64,000 bases of DNA from an uncultured Planctomycetaceae bacterium. GTDB lineage: Bacteria; Planctomycetota; Planctomycetia; Planctomycetales; Planctomycetaceae. The position numbers were made by a program, and so were the translations under genes. Under the pieces are notes generated by a model. It ran no database searches. It worked only from the letters and a program-made list of their open reading frames with translations, and was not told where the DNA came from. Positions 1 to 11,900 of this stretch are shown one piece after another. Within the stretch, counting starts at the first letter, position 1, and every line of letters begins with the position of its first letter. The stretch covers positions 496,001-560,000 of the forward strand of contig CALSLT010000004.1 in NCBI GenBank assembly GCA_943787265.1, read 5' to 3'.

Positions 1-2
1 AG

Positions 3-3000
3 CCACTTGAAGAACGCACGTTGTTAACAGCAACTGCTCTGGTACTTGGCACAGATCTTACGGTGCTGACGGACGCGGACGAATCAATTTCAGTCGGAGT
101 AAACACGACGACTGGCAACGCCGAAGTTCAAATCGACGGAACGGTACTTGCCTCAGGCTCGACGGTCGCAGCAGGGTCTCTTACTTCGTTGACCATTCAG
201 AGTGGAGCGGGCACAAATCAGATTGATCTGAGCGGAATTTCAGCCAGTGTCTTCACGTCGCTGACTTCAATTTCCGTTATCGCCGGCGATGGCGACGACA
301 CAATTATTGCCGCTTCCGACGTGGCAAGTTCTATCTCCGGAGACGACGGAGACGATGTCATCACCGGAAGTAGTGCTGCCGACACTCTGATGGGGAACGA
401 TGGCAACGACACGATTGATGGCGGTGCCGGAAACGATGACATCAATGCGGGCGACGGTGATGATTCAGTGACCGCCGGCACGGGCGATGACACAGTAGTT
501 GGCGACGATGGTAACGACGTCGTGTTTGGCGGTGCCGGTAACGATTCGGTGGTCGCAAACAACGGTGCCGACAGTCTGTTCGGCGAAGCCGGTGACGACA
601 CACTGAATGGTGACGGCGGCTTCGACTCGATCGACGGTGGCAGCGGAGATGACGTCGTACTGGCAGGTGCCGACAGGGACACAGTGTCAGGTGGATCGGG
701 AAATGACACTCTCAACGGACAGGCCGGAAACGATTCGGTCCTAGGCGATGACGGAAACGACTCGCTTGTTGGCTCTGGTGGAAATGACACACTCGACGGC
801 GGTTTCGGCAACGATATCGTGAATGGAAACTCCGGCGACGATTCACTGCTCGGCAACACTGGGAACGACATTGTGCTTGGTGGCTCCGGCTCTGATTCGC
901 TCTTCGGTGATATCGAATTGTCAGGTGCTGGCCTTGCCGGAAACGACACTATCATTGGCCAGGGTGGCAACGACACGATCAGCGGCGGCGGTGGTTCGGA
1001 CTCGATGAACGGCGGTGCTGGTAATGACGTCGTGCGAAGTGATGACGTCGCCGTCGTCGGCTTGCCCGTACTGACCATCACAGATACCAGCGTGAATCCA
1101 GAGGGCGATAGCGGAGCAGCGACACTGTTTAATACTCCGCTGGACGCTCCGACGACAACGACCAGTCACAACCAAATTGTTACTGCCGACTTCAACGGCG
1201 ATGGAATTCCCGACCTTGCTTCAGAAGATTCGGTGACATTTAACGACGGCACAGGGCTGTTGTTTATTAATCCAGTTGCAATCAACACCGGAGCCACTGG
1301 CTTCATGGATGTCGGCGATGTCGACGGCGATGGCGACATCGACATCGTGGCCCCGACAAGAAGTGGCGATATCAACGTCCTACTGAACGATGGTCTTGGA
1401 AACTTTTCAGCACCGACAACGTTTAGTTTTAATACGACGATCTTCAGTGCGTCGGCAGTTGAGCTTGGTGACTACGATGGCGACGGCGACCTTGATGCGG
1501 CCGCGACAGTTGGATTTGCTGTCGGCCCGGTTGCCATTCTGTTCAACGATGGCACGGGATCGTTTGGCACAAGTCTTGATTTCGCGACGAATTCAAACTC
1601 CGGTTCCTCGGATGTTGAGTCGGCGGACATCGACGGCGACGGCGACCTTGACCTGCTTGTGACAAAAGACTTCTTCCAGACAGACGTCGTCGTCCTGAGA
1701 AACAACGGAAACGGAACGTTCTCCGCTCCGGTTACGGTGTCCGTTAATAACAATCCGAGTTCTATCGTCGCCGGAGACCTTGATGGCGATGGCGATATCG
1801 ACATCGCCGCAGGCACTCGCAATGGAATTTCCGTCGCTCTTAATAACGGAACCGGAACTTTCGGAATCGCGACGTCGTTCTCTGGCCCGGCATTCTTCCA
1901 GGGAGCACTCGACATCGGAATCGCTGACTTCGACCAGGACGGCGACAACGACATCGCGAATATCGCCTTCTCGTCACGAGTTGAGTTCTTTGTTAACGAC
2001 GGAACTGGTGCCTTCCCGAACGCATTTGAATTCGCCGACCCAGGTGGTGGGTTCGGTACTGACCTGGCCATCGCTGACTTTAACCAGGATGGAAACCCGG
2101 ACGTTGCCGGGGCTCGTGGCCTCGGACGGTCAGACCTGGCCGTTCACCTCAACTCAGGCATCATGCCGACATTCGCAGTCGCGACCGTTCAGTTGTCAGC
2201 TCCGAGTACAGACACCGTGACGGTCGAATTTGCGACAGCAGACAGTTTCGCGATGGCCGGAAGCGATTACACCCAGGCCAACGGTCTCGTGACGTTCCTG
2301 CCTGGGCAGACGACACAACAGGTTTCCGTATTAATCACGGGTGACGACGTCGCAGAGCCGACAGAGAACTTCTTCATTGACCTGAGCAACCCGACAAACG
2401 CAACGATTGCCGACTCTCAGGGGCAAGTCGCCATTCTTGATGACGATGGTGGAACTCCAGGATCTTCACTGAATATCAATGATGTCTCGATTGCTGAAGG
2501 AGATTCGGGAACGACGACAGCGACCTTTACGGTCAGCGTATCGCCAGCACCAGCCGGACCGGTAACCGTCGACTTTACAGTGCAGGATGAGACAGCCACC
2601 TCAGGCATCGACTTCAATGTAACAACGACCGGGCCGCTTAGTTTCAGTCCGACTGTGTTGACACAAACGATCTCCGTCGACGTCACGGGCGACCAGGTGA
2701 ATGAGGGCGATGAAACTTTCCTGATCAACCTTCTCAACCCCGTCGGTGCCGTCATCAATGACAGCCAGGGACGCTTCACAATCAACGGAGATGACGCTGC
2801 TCGACCTCTCCCCACAGCAGACGACACCATTCTTGGTGGAGCAGGGAACGACACACTTGTCGGCTCGCTGGGCAATGACTCGATCAACGGCATGAGCGGT
2901 GACGACAGCATCAGCGCCGGTGACGGTAATGACACAGTTCTTGGTGGTTCTGGCCGTGACACGATTGATGGCGGAGCCGGAAACGATTCTCTGGACGGTC

Positions 3001-4176
3001 AGGGCGGTGCCGATTCAGTGACTGGCGGCGGTGGCGATGACGAGATTGTTTTCGAAGGTGACGAGGACGGGAACGACACCATCTTCGGCGGGAACCGGCG
3101 GCGACACAGTGACTGTCAACACGGGTGTAACTGACGACACGCTGGTCATTGCTCAGGATGCTCTGGGACGAGTCACCGTTACTGAAGGGAGTTCGACTCT
3201 GGTTGTTGATCCGTCGATCAGCACGGTCAATGTCAACGGTCAGGCCGGCACGGACATGATCACTGTCGGTGATCTGAGCGGTGTTCCGCTGAGTGCTCTC
3301 ACCGTTGACGGCGGAGCCGGCCCGGACACGATCGATGCGACTGGTCTGATTTCAGGCAGCGTTCGTGTTCGACTGCGAGGCGGAGATGGCAACGACACGA
3401 TTACCGGTGGTACTTCCGGCGACAGCCTCTTCGGTGACGCCGGGGATGACTCGATCGATGGCGGGGCCGGCAACGATTCCATCCAGGGCGGCGACGGAAA
3501 CGACGTCATCAACACTCAGGATGGCGACGACACCGCGGACGGTGGAGCCGGCGATGACTCGGTAACCGGCGGCCTTGGCAACGACAGCCTGCTCGGCGGT
3601 CTTGACGGCGACACACTTGTCGGCAACGAAGGCGACGACACCCTGCGAGGCGGATTCGGAGACGACAACCTGAACGGCAATTCGGGCAACGACTCGCTTG
3701 ATGGAAGCTTCGGTCGGGACTCGATCTCTGGCGGGTCTGGAGACGACGTCGCTGACGGCGGTCGAGATGCTGACCTGATCAACGGTCAGGGCGGCAACGA
3801 CACCATCCGAGGCAACCACGGCGACGACACTCTGAACGGTCAGGAAGGCAATGATGAAATCGTCGGCGGAGACGGCGACGACAACATCATGGGCGGAGCT
3901 GGTCGAGACGGACTTGCCGGAAACGACGGAGACGACCTGATCCAGGGGCAGGGTGGTTCGGACACGCTCCGAGGAAACGACGGCAACGACACCATCCGAG
4001 GTGGCGGAAGCAATGACACCCTGATCGGTGATCAGGGAGACGACACTCTCGACGGCGACTCAGGAGACGACATCGGTGTCACCGGCGAAGGAGCAGACAC
4101 GACACTCGATCTCGAAACTATTGACGAGTCATTCATACTCACACCCTTCCAACTCACAAACATCGACGGTATCTGA
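3..4176 (+). pseudogene. Giant Ca2+-binding-repeat protein, copy 1 of 4 (5' partial, frameshifted): FG-GAP/Calx-beta cassette
   Basis: The reading frame enters from the left edge: the first in-frame residues spell the LEERTLLT form of the planctomycete LEPR-XLL motif, so the N-terminal residues lie outside. Next come about 300 residues of GGxGxDxLxG calcium-binding nonapeptide repeats (RTX-like parallel beta-roll). Then come seven FG-GAP/VCBS-type repeats (DGDGDxD cores, about 1190-2130) that interrupt a Calx-beta domain, a second Calx-beta domain (about 2460-2795), and the C-terminal repeat module shared with copies 2-4. That module starts at 2943 and is 1234 bp long here against exactly 1233 bp in the other three. 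The extra base is a C at 3095/3096, so the frame from the left edge ends at 3134 and the true continuation lies in the next frame to 4176. Secretion and surface location are inferred. It is either a real mutation or a sequence error. Confidence 0.85.
2943..4176 (+). repeat. Shared C-terminal module, copy 1 (1234 bp, one base longer)
   Basis: It begins at the GGTGGTTC that opens the constant C-terminal block and ends at the stop codon. It is nearly identical to the module of copy 2; the stretch of about 440 bp from 3234 to about 3677 shows no difference by eye. The single extra C at 3095/3096 is its only length change. Confidence 0.85.
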
Positions 4177-4211
4177 CCAACGCATTCATTGATCACAACC
4201 CAACCAGGCAG

Positions 4212-4243
4212 AACAGCCCGACCAATTGGTCGGGCTGTTTTTA
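4212..4243 (+). terminator. Intrinsic terminator after giant-protein copy 1
   Basis: A perfect 12-bp stem (AACAGCCCGACC / GGTCGGGCTGTT) with an AATT loop is followed by a T-run. Nearly the same element follows copies 2 and 3. Confidence 0.9.
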
Positions 4244-4694
4244 TTGGCACAGAAGCACGCAAAGGCTCCGCAGTGTGGGCTGCACAAAACGTGGCGATTG
4301 CAGCTCTCGCGGTGTGTACGGATTACTCAACCAGGTTGGCTTCCAACAATTTCACCTACTGAATCGCATTCAAAAACTCTCGGAGTCTTGCCTGTTGCTC
4401 GGCTTGGATTCGTCAAAGCGTGTTCCAGTAGTCCGGCAGAAGCGATCCACCGCAACTAACCAGTGGGAGCAGGTCGAGAATATGGCAGTGTGCGGAGTTA
4501 ATACTTGACAATTCAAAATCAGTAATCTGAACCAGTCACTTCAATACTCCCACACCAGAGACGTTAAGCGTTCCTGCATGATGCTCATTTCGATTTGCAC
4601 GCTGCGTTAGCCCGAATCAAACGTCGGGGCATGCAAACAATACACCGTCCCAGCACTCCTGCCTGGCAGGAGGCGACTGCGAAGGAGATTCGCC
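4244..4694 (+). other. Intergenic leader of giant-protein copy 2
   Basis: No gene is convincing here. The stretch carries a TTGACA box at 4505-4510, and a GGAG Shine-Dalgarno lies just before the ATG of the next gene. It resembles the other two inter-copy spacers only in scattered blocks. Confidence 0.6.
4505..4534 (+). promoter_or_regulatory. Candidate promoter of copy 2 (TTGACA box)
   Basis: TTGACA lies about 190 bases before the ATG. The same hexamer sits about 200 bases before copies 3 and 4. I see no good -10 hexamer at the expected spacing, so this is only a candidate. Confidence 0.3.
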
Positions 4695-5546
4695 ATGTCA
4701 CTTCGTCCCTGGCTTTCAGGATTCCGAGCTCGGCTCAACACTAACCGAACTCGTCGAGTCGCTCGCGGTCGGTCGGTCTCAACAGAGCAGCTTGAACAAC
4801 GTACGTTGCTGACAGCAACCGCTCTCGTCATCGGCACGGACTTGACTGTGCTGACTGATGCCGCTGAAAACGTGACCGTTCAAGCGAACACGACGTCCGG
4901 TAATGCAGAGGTTCTGATCGATGGAACTGTGCTCGCATCCGGCTCCACTGTTCCGGCCGGTTCGCTGACGAGCCTTACCATTGTCACAGGCTCGGGGGAT
5001 AACCAGGTTGACCTGAGCGGTATCACCGCAGGCGTCTTCACTTCTCTCGCCACTATTTCCGTTGATTCCGGCGATGGCGAAGACGTCATCCTGGGAACCG
5101 CTGACGTCGCCAGCAGTCTGTCGGGGGGAGACGGTAACGACTCCATCACGGGCGGGACCAGTGCGGAAGTCATCCGTGGCGGAGACGGCCAGGATACCAT
5201 CGACGGCGGAGACGGAAACGACGACATCAACGCGGGCGACGGTGACGATTCAGTGACCGCAGGAGCCGGCGATGACACCGTAACCGGCGACGACGGCGAC
5301 GACACTGTATTCGGAGGTGCCGGCAACGACTCGATCCTCGCGAATAACGGAGCGGATAGCCTGTTCGGAGAACTCGGCGACGACACGCTGAATGGCGACG
5401 GAGGATTCGACTCCATTGACGGCGGTGATGGCAACGACCTTGTCTTCGCAGGGGCCGACAACGACACCGTCTCTGGCGGACTTGGCGACGACACAATCAA
5501 CGGGCAAGCAGGCAACGATTCGGTCAATGGCGATGACGGAAACGAT
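4682..5546 (+). repeat. 865-bp 5' block identical to 12978-13842
   Basis: From the Shine-Dalgarno into the beta-roll coding region, copy 2 and copy 4 show no mismatch by eye at a constant offset of 8296 bases. They then diverge abruptly at 5547 (A against G), followed by scattered differences. This fits recent gene conversion or unequal recombination. Confidence 0.85.
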
Positions 5547-8354
5547 ATCCTGAACGGCCAAGCCGGACAGGATTCCATTGTCGGCGGACTTGGCAATGAT
5601 CTGCTCAACGGAAACAGCGGAGACGATGCCCTCCTTGGTGGCGATGACAATGACACGATACTTGGTGGGTCTGGTAACGATTCGATAGAAGGTCAGGCTG
5701 GCGATGACCGGGCTCAGGGACATAGCGGCAACGATACACTAATCGGCCGCGACGGGTCTGACTTCTTGAACGGTGGAACCGGTGATGATCTAATCGATAA
5801 TTTTTTCCCGTTGGAAGAACTGCTTCCCTTCATCACGATTGCCAGTTTCTCAGCGACTGAAGGCGACACGGGGACACAGTTGTTTGACTTTGTCGTCACA
5901 TTGTCAACGGCGTTCAGTAATACAGTGGCCGTCGACTATGCCACTGCAGATGACACAGCAACTGCCGGTACCGACTACGTCCAGGCAATGGGGACAGTCT
6001 CATTCGCACCCGGCGACCTCACGCAGACGTTTTCCGTCACAGTCAATGGTGACATTGTTACAGAGGCTCAGGAACAATTTCTGGTCAACCTTACCAATCC
6101 GGTCAATGCACTCCTGAACAACTCTCAGGCAGTTGGCCAGATCGTGGAAGACGACGGTACAGCCTTCCCTCCGGGTTTGAATGTGACACCGACAGCCGAT
6201 ACCGCAACGCTGACCAATGCAGTGGTGGGAACGACCGGCGGGATCACAGTGACGGCATCCACGTTGGCCGGACAGACTCTCGGCCCCGATGTTTCTACTG
6301 GCACGTTTACGGCTGGGAATGGCGCCCCGTATGGAATTGTTGGTGACGGAATCGTTTTGAGCACCGGAGATGCAGCGGATTACGGAGGTGGACCTAACTC
6401 CATTCCGGCCCCAGGTGGCCAGTCAACGGCATATGGAGTGGCAGCGACACAAGCTCAAGAAACGATTCTCGATCCGATTACCGATCCCGGTGGTAATGGC
6501 AACAATCATTTTGATGTGACACAATTCGACATAGCGTTCGACTTGATGCCCGGCTCCGACACGTTGTTCTTTTCACTTGTCTTTGGCTCTGAAGAATTTC
6601 CAACGTTTGTTGGTGGCAACTTCAGCGATGGATTCGGAATTATCCTCAACGGCAACAATGTAGCGACTGTTGCTAACGCTCCGATTAACATTGATCACCC
6701 GGACTTCGTCGACGGTGATGTTGTCCCCAATGCGTCCGGAACCGAGCTCAATGGCATCCTTTCAGACGATGGAGGTATCGGTAACGACGTGCTGATCGAC
6801 TTCCAGATATTCATCGGTGATGGAGCTACAAACAACACCATTACCTTCATTCTGGCTGACGTGCAGGATTCAGTCCTCGACACGACGATCTACATATCGT
6901 CTCTCGGTGGCGCTCCGCCGACACCACCGCCACCGCCACCGCCGCCGTTACCACCGACACCACCGCTACCGCCACCGCCGCCGCCGGTGGTACTTACGTC
7001 AGCGACGCTGGTGGGTGGGTCAGGTAATGACACGATTCTCGGCGGCGATGTCGACGAATTCATCAACGGCAACGGTGGCGACGATAGCATTATTGGGAGT
7101 GACGGTAACGACACGATTCTTGGTGGTTCAGGCCGCGACACGATCGATGGCGGTGCCGGCGATGACTCGCTGGATGGTCAGGGCGGAGCTGATTCGGTCA
7201 CCGGCGGCGACGGGGATGATGAGATTATTTTCGAAGGTGACGAGGACGGGAACGACACCATCTTCGGTGGGAACGGTGGCGACACGGTCACTGTCAACAC
7301 CGGAGTGACTGACGACACGCTGGTCATTGCTCAGGACGCTCTGGGGCGAGTCACCGTTACTGAAGGAAGTTCGACTCTGGTTGTTGATCCGTCGATCAGC
7401 ACCGTCAACGTCAACGGTCAGGCCGGCACGGACATGATCACTGTCGGTGATCTGAGCGGTGTTCCGCTGAGTGCTCTCACCGTTGACGGCGGAGCCGGCC
7501 CGGACACGATCGATGCGACTGGTCTGATTTCAGGCAGCGTTCGTGTTCGACTGCGAGGCGGAGATGGCAACGACACGATTACCGGTGGTACTTCCGGCGA
7601 CAGCCTCTTCGGTGACGCCGGGGATGACTCGATCGATGGCGGGGCCGGCAACGATTCCATCCAGGGCGGCGACGGAAACGACGTCATCAACACTCAGGAT
7701 GGCGACGACACCGCGGACGGTGGAGCCGGCGATGACTCGGTAACCGGCGGCCTTGGCAACGACAGCCTGCTCGGCGGTCTTGACGGCGACACACTTGTCG
7801 GCAACGAAGGCGACGACACCCTGCGAGGCGGATTCGGAGACGACAACCTGAACGGCAACTCGGGCAACGACTCGCTTGATGGAAGCTTCGGTCGGGACTC
7901 GATCTCTGGCGGGTCTGGAGACGACGTCGCTGACGGCGGTCGAGATGCTGACCTGATCAACGGTCAGGGCGGCAACGACACCATCCGAGGCAACCACGGC
8001 GACGACACTCTGAACGGTCAGGAAGGCAATGATGAAATCGTCGGCGGAGACGGCGACGACAACATCATGGGCGGAGCTGGTCGAGACGGACTGGCCGGCA
8101 ACGACGGAGACGACCTGATTCAGGGCCAAGGTGGTTCGGACACGCTCCGAGGAAACGATGGCAACGACACCATCCGAGGTGGCGGAAGCAATGACACGCT
8201 GATCGGTGATCAGGGAGACGACACTCTGGACGGTGACTCGGGAGACGACATCGGTGTCACCGGCGAAGGAGCAGACACGACACTCGATCTCGAAACTATC
8301 GACGAGTCATTCATCCTAACGCCGTTCCAACTCACAAACATCGACGGCATCTGA
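4695..8354 (+). CDS. Giant Ca2+-binding-repeat protein, copy 2: Calx-beta plus choice-of-anchor-L cassette
   Basis: This 1219-residue protein starts at an ATG preceded by AAGGAG. The N-terminus is Arg-rich and carries LEQRTLLT at residues 33-40, the LEPR-XLL-type motif that planctomycetes place on large exported proteins. Domains in order: calcium-binding nonapeptide repeats (about 125-365), an uninterrupted Calx-beta domain (about 375-490), and a choice-of-anchor-L type domain (about 495-720, with the typical sequence VFGSEEFP). A Pro-rich linker (about 738-765) and the constant C-terminal repeat module follow. The last residues are shared by all four copies. No cell-wall sorting signal or transmembrane anchor is visible, and the export route is not shown by the sequence. 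Role inferred: secreted or surface adhesin-like protein. It lies in tandem with three paralogues, each apparently its own transcription unit. Confidence 0.9.
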   Translation: MSLRPWLSGFRARLNTNRTRRVARGRSVSTEQLEQRTLLTATALVIGTDLTVLTDAAENVTVQANTTSGNAEVLIDGTVLASGSTVPAGSLTSLTIVTGSGDNQVDLSGITAGVFTSLATISVDSGDGEDVILGTADVASSLSGGDGNDSITGGTSAEVIRGGDGQDTIDGGDGNDDINAGDGDDSVTAGAGDDTVTGDDGDDTVFGGAGNDSILANNGADSLFGELGDDTLNGDGGFDSIDGGDGNDLVFAGADNDTVSGGLGDDTINGQAGNDSVNGDDGNDILNGQAGQDSIVGGLGNDLLNGNSGDDALLGGDDNDTILGGSGNDSIEGQAGDDRAQGHSGNDTLIGRDGSDFLNGGTGDDLIDNFFPLEELLPFITIASFSATEGDTGTQLFDFVVTLSTAFSNTVAVDYATADDTATAGTDYVQAMGTVSFAPGDLTQTFSVTVNGDIVTEAQEQFLVNLTNPVNALLNNSQAVGQIVEDDGTAFPPGLNVTPTADTATLTNAVVGTTGGITVTASTLAGQTLGPDVSTGTFTAGNGAPYGIVGDGIVLSTGDAADYGGGPNSIPAPGGQSTAYGVAATQAQETILDPITDPGGNGNNHFDVTQFDIAFDLMPGSDTLFFSLVFGSEEFPTFVGGNFSDGFGIILNGNNVATVANAPINIDHPDFVDGDVVPNASGTELNGILSDDGGIGNDVLIDFQIFIGDGATNNTITFILADVQDSVLDTTIYISSLGGAPPTPPPPPPPPLPPTPPLPPPPPPVVLTSATLVGGSGNDTILGGDVDEFINGNGGDDSIIGSDGNDTILGGSGRDTIDGGAGDDSLDGQGGADSVTGGDGDDEIIFEGDEDGNDTIFGGNGGDTVTVNTGVTDDTLVIAQDALGRVTVTEGSSTLVVDPSISTVNVNGQAGTDMITVGDLSGVPLSALTVDGGAGPDTIDATGLISGSVRVRLRGGDGNDTITGGTSGDSLFGDAGDDSIDGGAGNDSIQGGDGNDVINTQDGDDTADGGAGDDSVTGGLGNDSLLGGLDGDTLVGNEGDDTLRGGFGDDNLNGNSGNDSLDGSFGRDSISGGSGDDVADGGRDADLINGQGGNDTIRGNHGDDTLNGQEGNDEIVGGDGDDNIMGGAGRDGLAGNDGDDLIQGQGGSDTLRGNDGNDTIRGGGSNDTLIGDQGDDTLDGDSGDDIGVTGEGADTTLDLETIDESFILTPFQLTNIDGI
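7122..8354 (+). repeat. Shared C-terminal module, copy 2 (1233 bp)
   Basis: This constant block has the same length (1233 bp) in copies 2, 3 and 4. It codes for about 410 residues of beta-roll repeats around a less repetitive stretch starting VTVNTGV. Confidence 0.85.
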
Positions 8355-8389
8355 TCAACACATTCATTGATCACAACCCGACTAAGCAG

Positions 8390-8420
8390 AACAGCCCGAC
8401 CATTTGGTCGGGCTGTTTTC
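8390..8420 (+). terminator. Intrinsic terminator after copy 2
   Basis: The 12-bp stem is the same as after copy 1, with an ATTT loop and a T-run. Confidence 0.9.
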
Positions 8421-8916
8421 GTCGGCGGCTGACCAATTGCGCCCTCTGATTCCCTGGCAAGTCTGAGTACGTTCTGACGTGTTTCCTGTGATCAACTGAG
8501 CGTATTGAATCGGCTGGTTGATGTGTAATGGCTGGAATGATCTTTCCATTGAAATACGTGGTCTCTTCTGAGCCGTATCTGTTGATCTCCATAGTAGTAA
8601 CTGATGAACGGCCTTGATCCAGCCATCCCCCGACGGTTCGTGGCGAGCGTGCAAGTCGTCACAACTGTTTACGGATGAATCGCCGAAATACGAAGCGGTG
8701 GAAGAATTAAATCCTTGACAAACTGCAAATGAGTTTTCTGCCGGATGTCGAGTTCAATCCACCATTCAGAACACGAACTGTCACCGATGCTCGTGAGCTG
8801 GGTTTTACTGACGATTTGATGGTTCCCCTCGAATCATCGACCAATCCCGTTAGGGCTGCTTACCAGATCGCTTCAGTTGTCCCTGTTGTCAGGAACGGCT
8901 CAAAAGGAGATTCGCG
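8421..8916 (+). repeat. Inter-copy spacer, homologous to 12504-12990
   Basis: Most of this spacer aligns with the one before copy 4, including the blocks around the TTGACA box and the final AAAAGGAGATTCGC Shine-Dalgarno region. The duplicated unit is therefore gene plus leader. No gene is seen in it. Confidence 0.7.
8715..8745 (+). promoter_or_regulatory. Candidate promoter of copy 3 (TTGACA box)
   Basis: TTGACA lies 202 bases before the ATG in the conserved context AATCCTTGACA, shared with copy 4. No clear -10 element is seen. Confidence 0.35.
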
Positions 8917-11900
8917 ATGTCACTTCGTCCCTGGCTTTCAGGCTTCCGAGCTCGACTTAACAAGAATCGAAATCGGAGAATCGGTCGCGGTCGGTCTGCT
9001 TCAACGGAGCAGCTTGAACAACGAACGTTGTTGACAGCAACCGCTCTCGTCATCGGCACGGAACTGACAGTGCTGACTGATGCGGCCGAGAACGTGACCG
9101 TCCAGGCGAACACGACATCCGGCAATGCAGAGGTTCTCATCAATGGAACCGTGCTCGCATCCGGCTCCACTGTTCCCGCTGGTTCGTTGACAAGCCTGAC
9201 CATCGTGACGGGCTCGGGGGATAACCAGGTTGACCTGAGCGGTATCACCGCAGGCGTCTTTACTTCGCTCGCCGCGATCTCTGTTGATTCCGGTGACGGA
9301 GAAGATGTCATCATCGGAACCGCTGACGTGGCCAGCAGTCTGTCGGGTGGCGACGGCAACGACTCCATCACTGGCGGAACCAGCGCAGAAATCATCCGAG
9401 GCGGAGACGGCCAGGATACCATCGACGGCGGAGACGGTAACGACGACATCAACGCCGGCGACGGTGACGATTCAGTGACCGCTGGGGCCGGAGATGACAC
9501 TGTCACCGGAGACGATGGCGACGACATCGTATTCGGCGGTGCCGGAAACGACTCAGTCCTCGCGAACAACGGGGCGGACACACTCCTCGGAGAAGCCGGT
9601 GACGACACGCTGAACGGTGACGGAGGATTCGACTCCATCGACGGCGGAGACGGAAACGACCTCGTATTCGCAGGAGCCGACAACGACACCGTCTCAGGTG
9701 GACTCGGAGACGACACCGTCAACGGACAAGCTGGAAACGACTCCGTTGACGGAAACGAAGGAAACGATCTGCTCAACGGACAGGCCGGCAACGACTCAAT
9801 CAATGGGAACGACGGAAACGACATCGTCAATGGAAACGCTGGAAACGACCTGCTCCGTGGAAATGACGGGGACGATTCGATCTTCGGCGGCTCTGGAAAC
9901 GACGATGGAAACGGCGGACTCGGAAACGACAGAATCAGAGGAAACTCCGGAAATGACACGCTCTGCGGCGGTCTCGGCTTCGACTTCATCGACGGCGACA
10001 CTGGGAATGACCTCATCAATAGCGCTTGTGAAATTGCAACTCCTACGGGACTAGCAGTTGGAGACTTGAACATCGCCGAAGGTGGCTCTGCTGACGTTGT
10101 TCTTGTCGTAGACCTTTCGGGAAGTACAAGTTCATTCTTCCCAGGAACACCGGTAGGCGACATCAATAATGACGGATTGTCGGATTCAATCCTCGATGCA
10201 GAATTGGCGTCTTTGATCGCTTTTGAAACCGACCTGATCAATCGAGGCGTTTCTGCAAATCTATCACTTGTCGGATTCGACTCAACAGCGTTCATTGCTG
10301 ACCTTGATCCTGTAACACCAGGCGTTCAGCTGACAACGACGCCTGGCGCAGACCTTGACAACAGTGGCGTCAGCGACTTTGAAGAGGTCTTAAGAAGCTT
10401 TCAGATTGCTGGCCTGACCAACTATGAAGATGCGCTGCAGAATGCGATCACAGTGTTCCAAACGCTGGGGACTGTAGGCGGTACAATGGTCTTCCTGTCC
10501 GATGGATTCCCGACTGTTGGAAACACCGTATTCACTAACGAAATCGCAACGTTGGATAGCCTCAATGTAAACCGCCGAACATTTGCGGTTGGGGGAGCAT
10601 TTGACTCGTCCTTCCTCGACATGATCGACTCAAGCGGCATGACGACGACAACAAACAGTACCGATGAACTGGTCAATGAACTGTCCAACATTGGCGTCAC
10701 AGCACAAGTCAGTCTTGTCGACATCGTGCTTTCGCAACCGGCACCTCTGGCATTCGATGTCGACTTTTCAACAAGCCCTGGAACAGCAACCGCGGATGTC
10801 GACTACACGTCAACGTCTGGAACAATCTCATTCGCAGCCGGAGACACTTCTGCAACCATCCCGGTTAACGTCATTAGCGACTCCATGATCGAAGGGCAGG
10901 AAACTTTCTTTGTGACGTTGAGCAATCCGAGAGCGACTGGCATGCAGGTTCTGCCATTTGAATTTGCAGATGCAGTTTCGACGGTCACCATCTTTGATCA
11001 GGGCGCAGTTGTTCCACCAGCGACGCCTCCCGTGGCTCCTCCAACAACACCTGCGCCCGTTACCGGCGTCGATCCTGACGGCGACACTCTAATTGGTGAC
11101 TCGGGCGATGACACAATTATTGGCGACGCAGGAAACGACATCATCAACGGCATGGGAGGTGATGATTCTGTAATGGCGGCAGGTGGTAATGACACTGTTT
11201 TTGGTGGTTCGGGCCGTGACACGATTGATGGTGGTTCGGGGGACGATTCTCTCGATGGTCAGGGCGGAGCTGATTCGGTCACTGGCGGCGACGGGGATGA
11301 TGAGATTGTTTTCGAAGGTGACGAGGACGGGAACGACACCATCTTCGGAGGGAACGGTGGCGACACGGTCACTGTTAACACTGGGGTGACGGACGACACG
11401 CTCGTCATTGCTCAGGATGCTCTGGGTCGAGTCACCGTTACTGAAGGCAGCTCGACGCTCGTAGTTGATCCGTCGATCAGCACCGTCAATGTTAACGGCC
11501 AGGCCGGTACGGACATGATCACTGTCGGTGACCTGAGCGGTGTGCCGCTGAGTGCTCTGACGGTTGACGGCGGAGCAGGGCCGGACACGATCGATGCGAC
11601 TGGTCTGATCTCAGGCAGTGTCCGCGTTCGCCTCCGAGGCGGTGACGGTAACGACACGATCACTGGCGGGACGTCGGGCGACAGCCTGTTCGGGGACGCT
11701 GGGGATGACTCGATCGATGGCGGAGCCGGAAACGATTCCATCCAGGGCGGTGACGGAAACGACGTCATCAACACTCAGGATGGCGACGACACCGCGGACG
11801 GTGGAGCTGGTGATGACTCGGTCACCGGCGGCCTGGGTAACGACAGCCTGCTCGGTGGTCTTGATGGCGACACGCTTGTCGGCAACGAAGGCGACGACAC

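Noticed and set aside
218..2962. Long Ser/Pro-rich open frames on the minus strand opposite the giant proteins (and the same at 4880-5656, 8889-10295, 11412-12041 and 15222-16301)
   Set aside because: They are mirror images of the GGxGxD repeat codons; they have no start signals, no family features and repeat wherever the plus-strand repeats do.
9300..10020. CRISPR-like array in the regular repeats
   Set aside because: The periodicity is 27 bases coding for nine-residue calcium-binding units in one open frame, without spacers.
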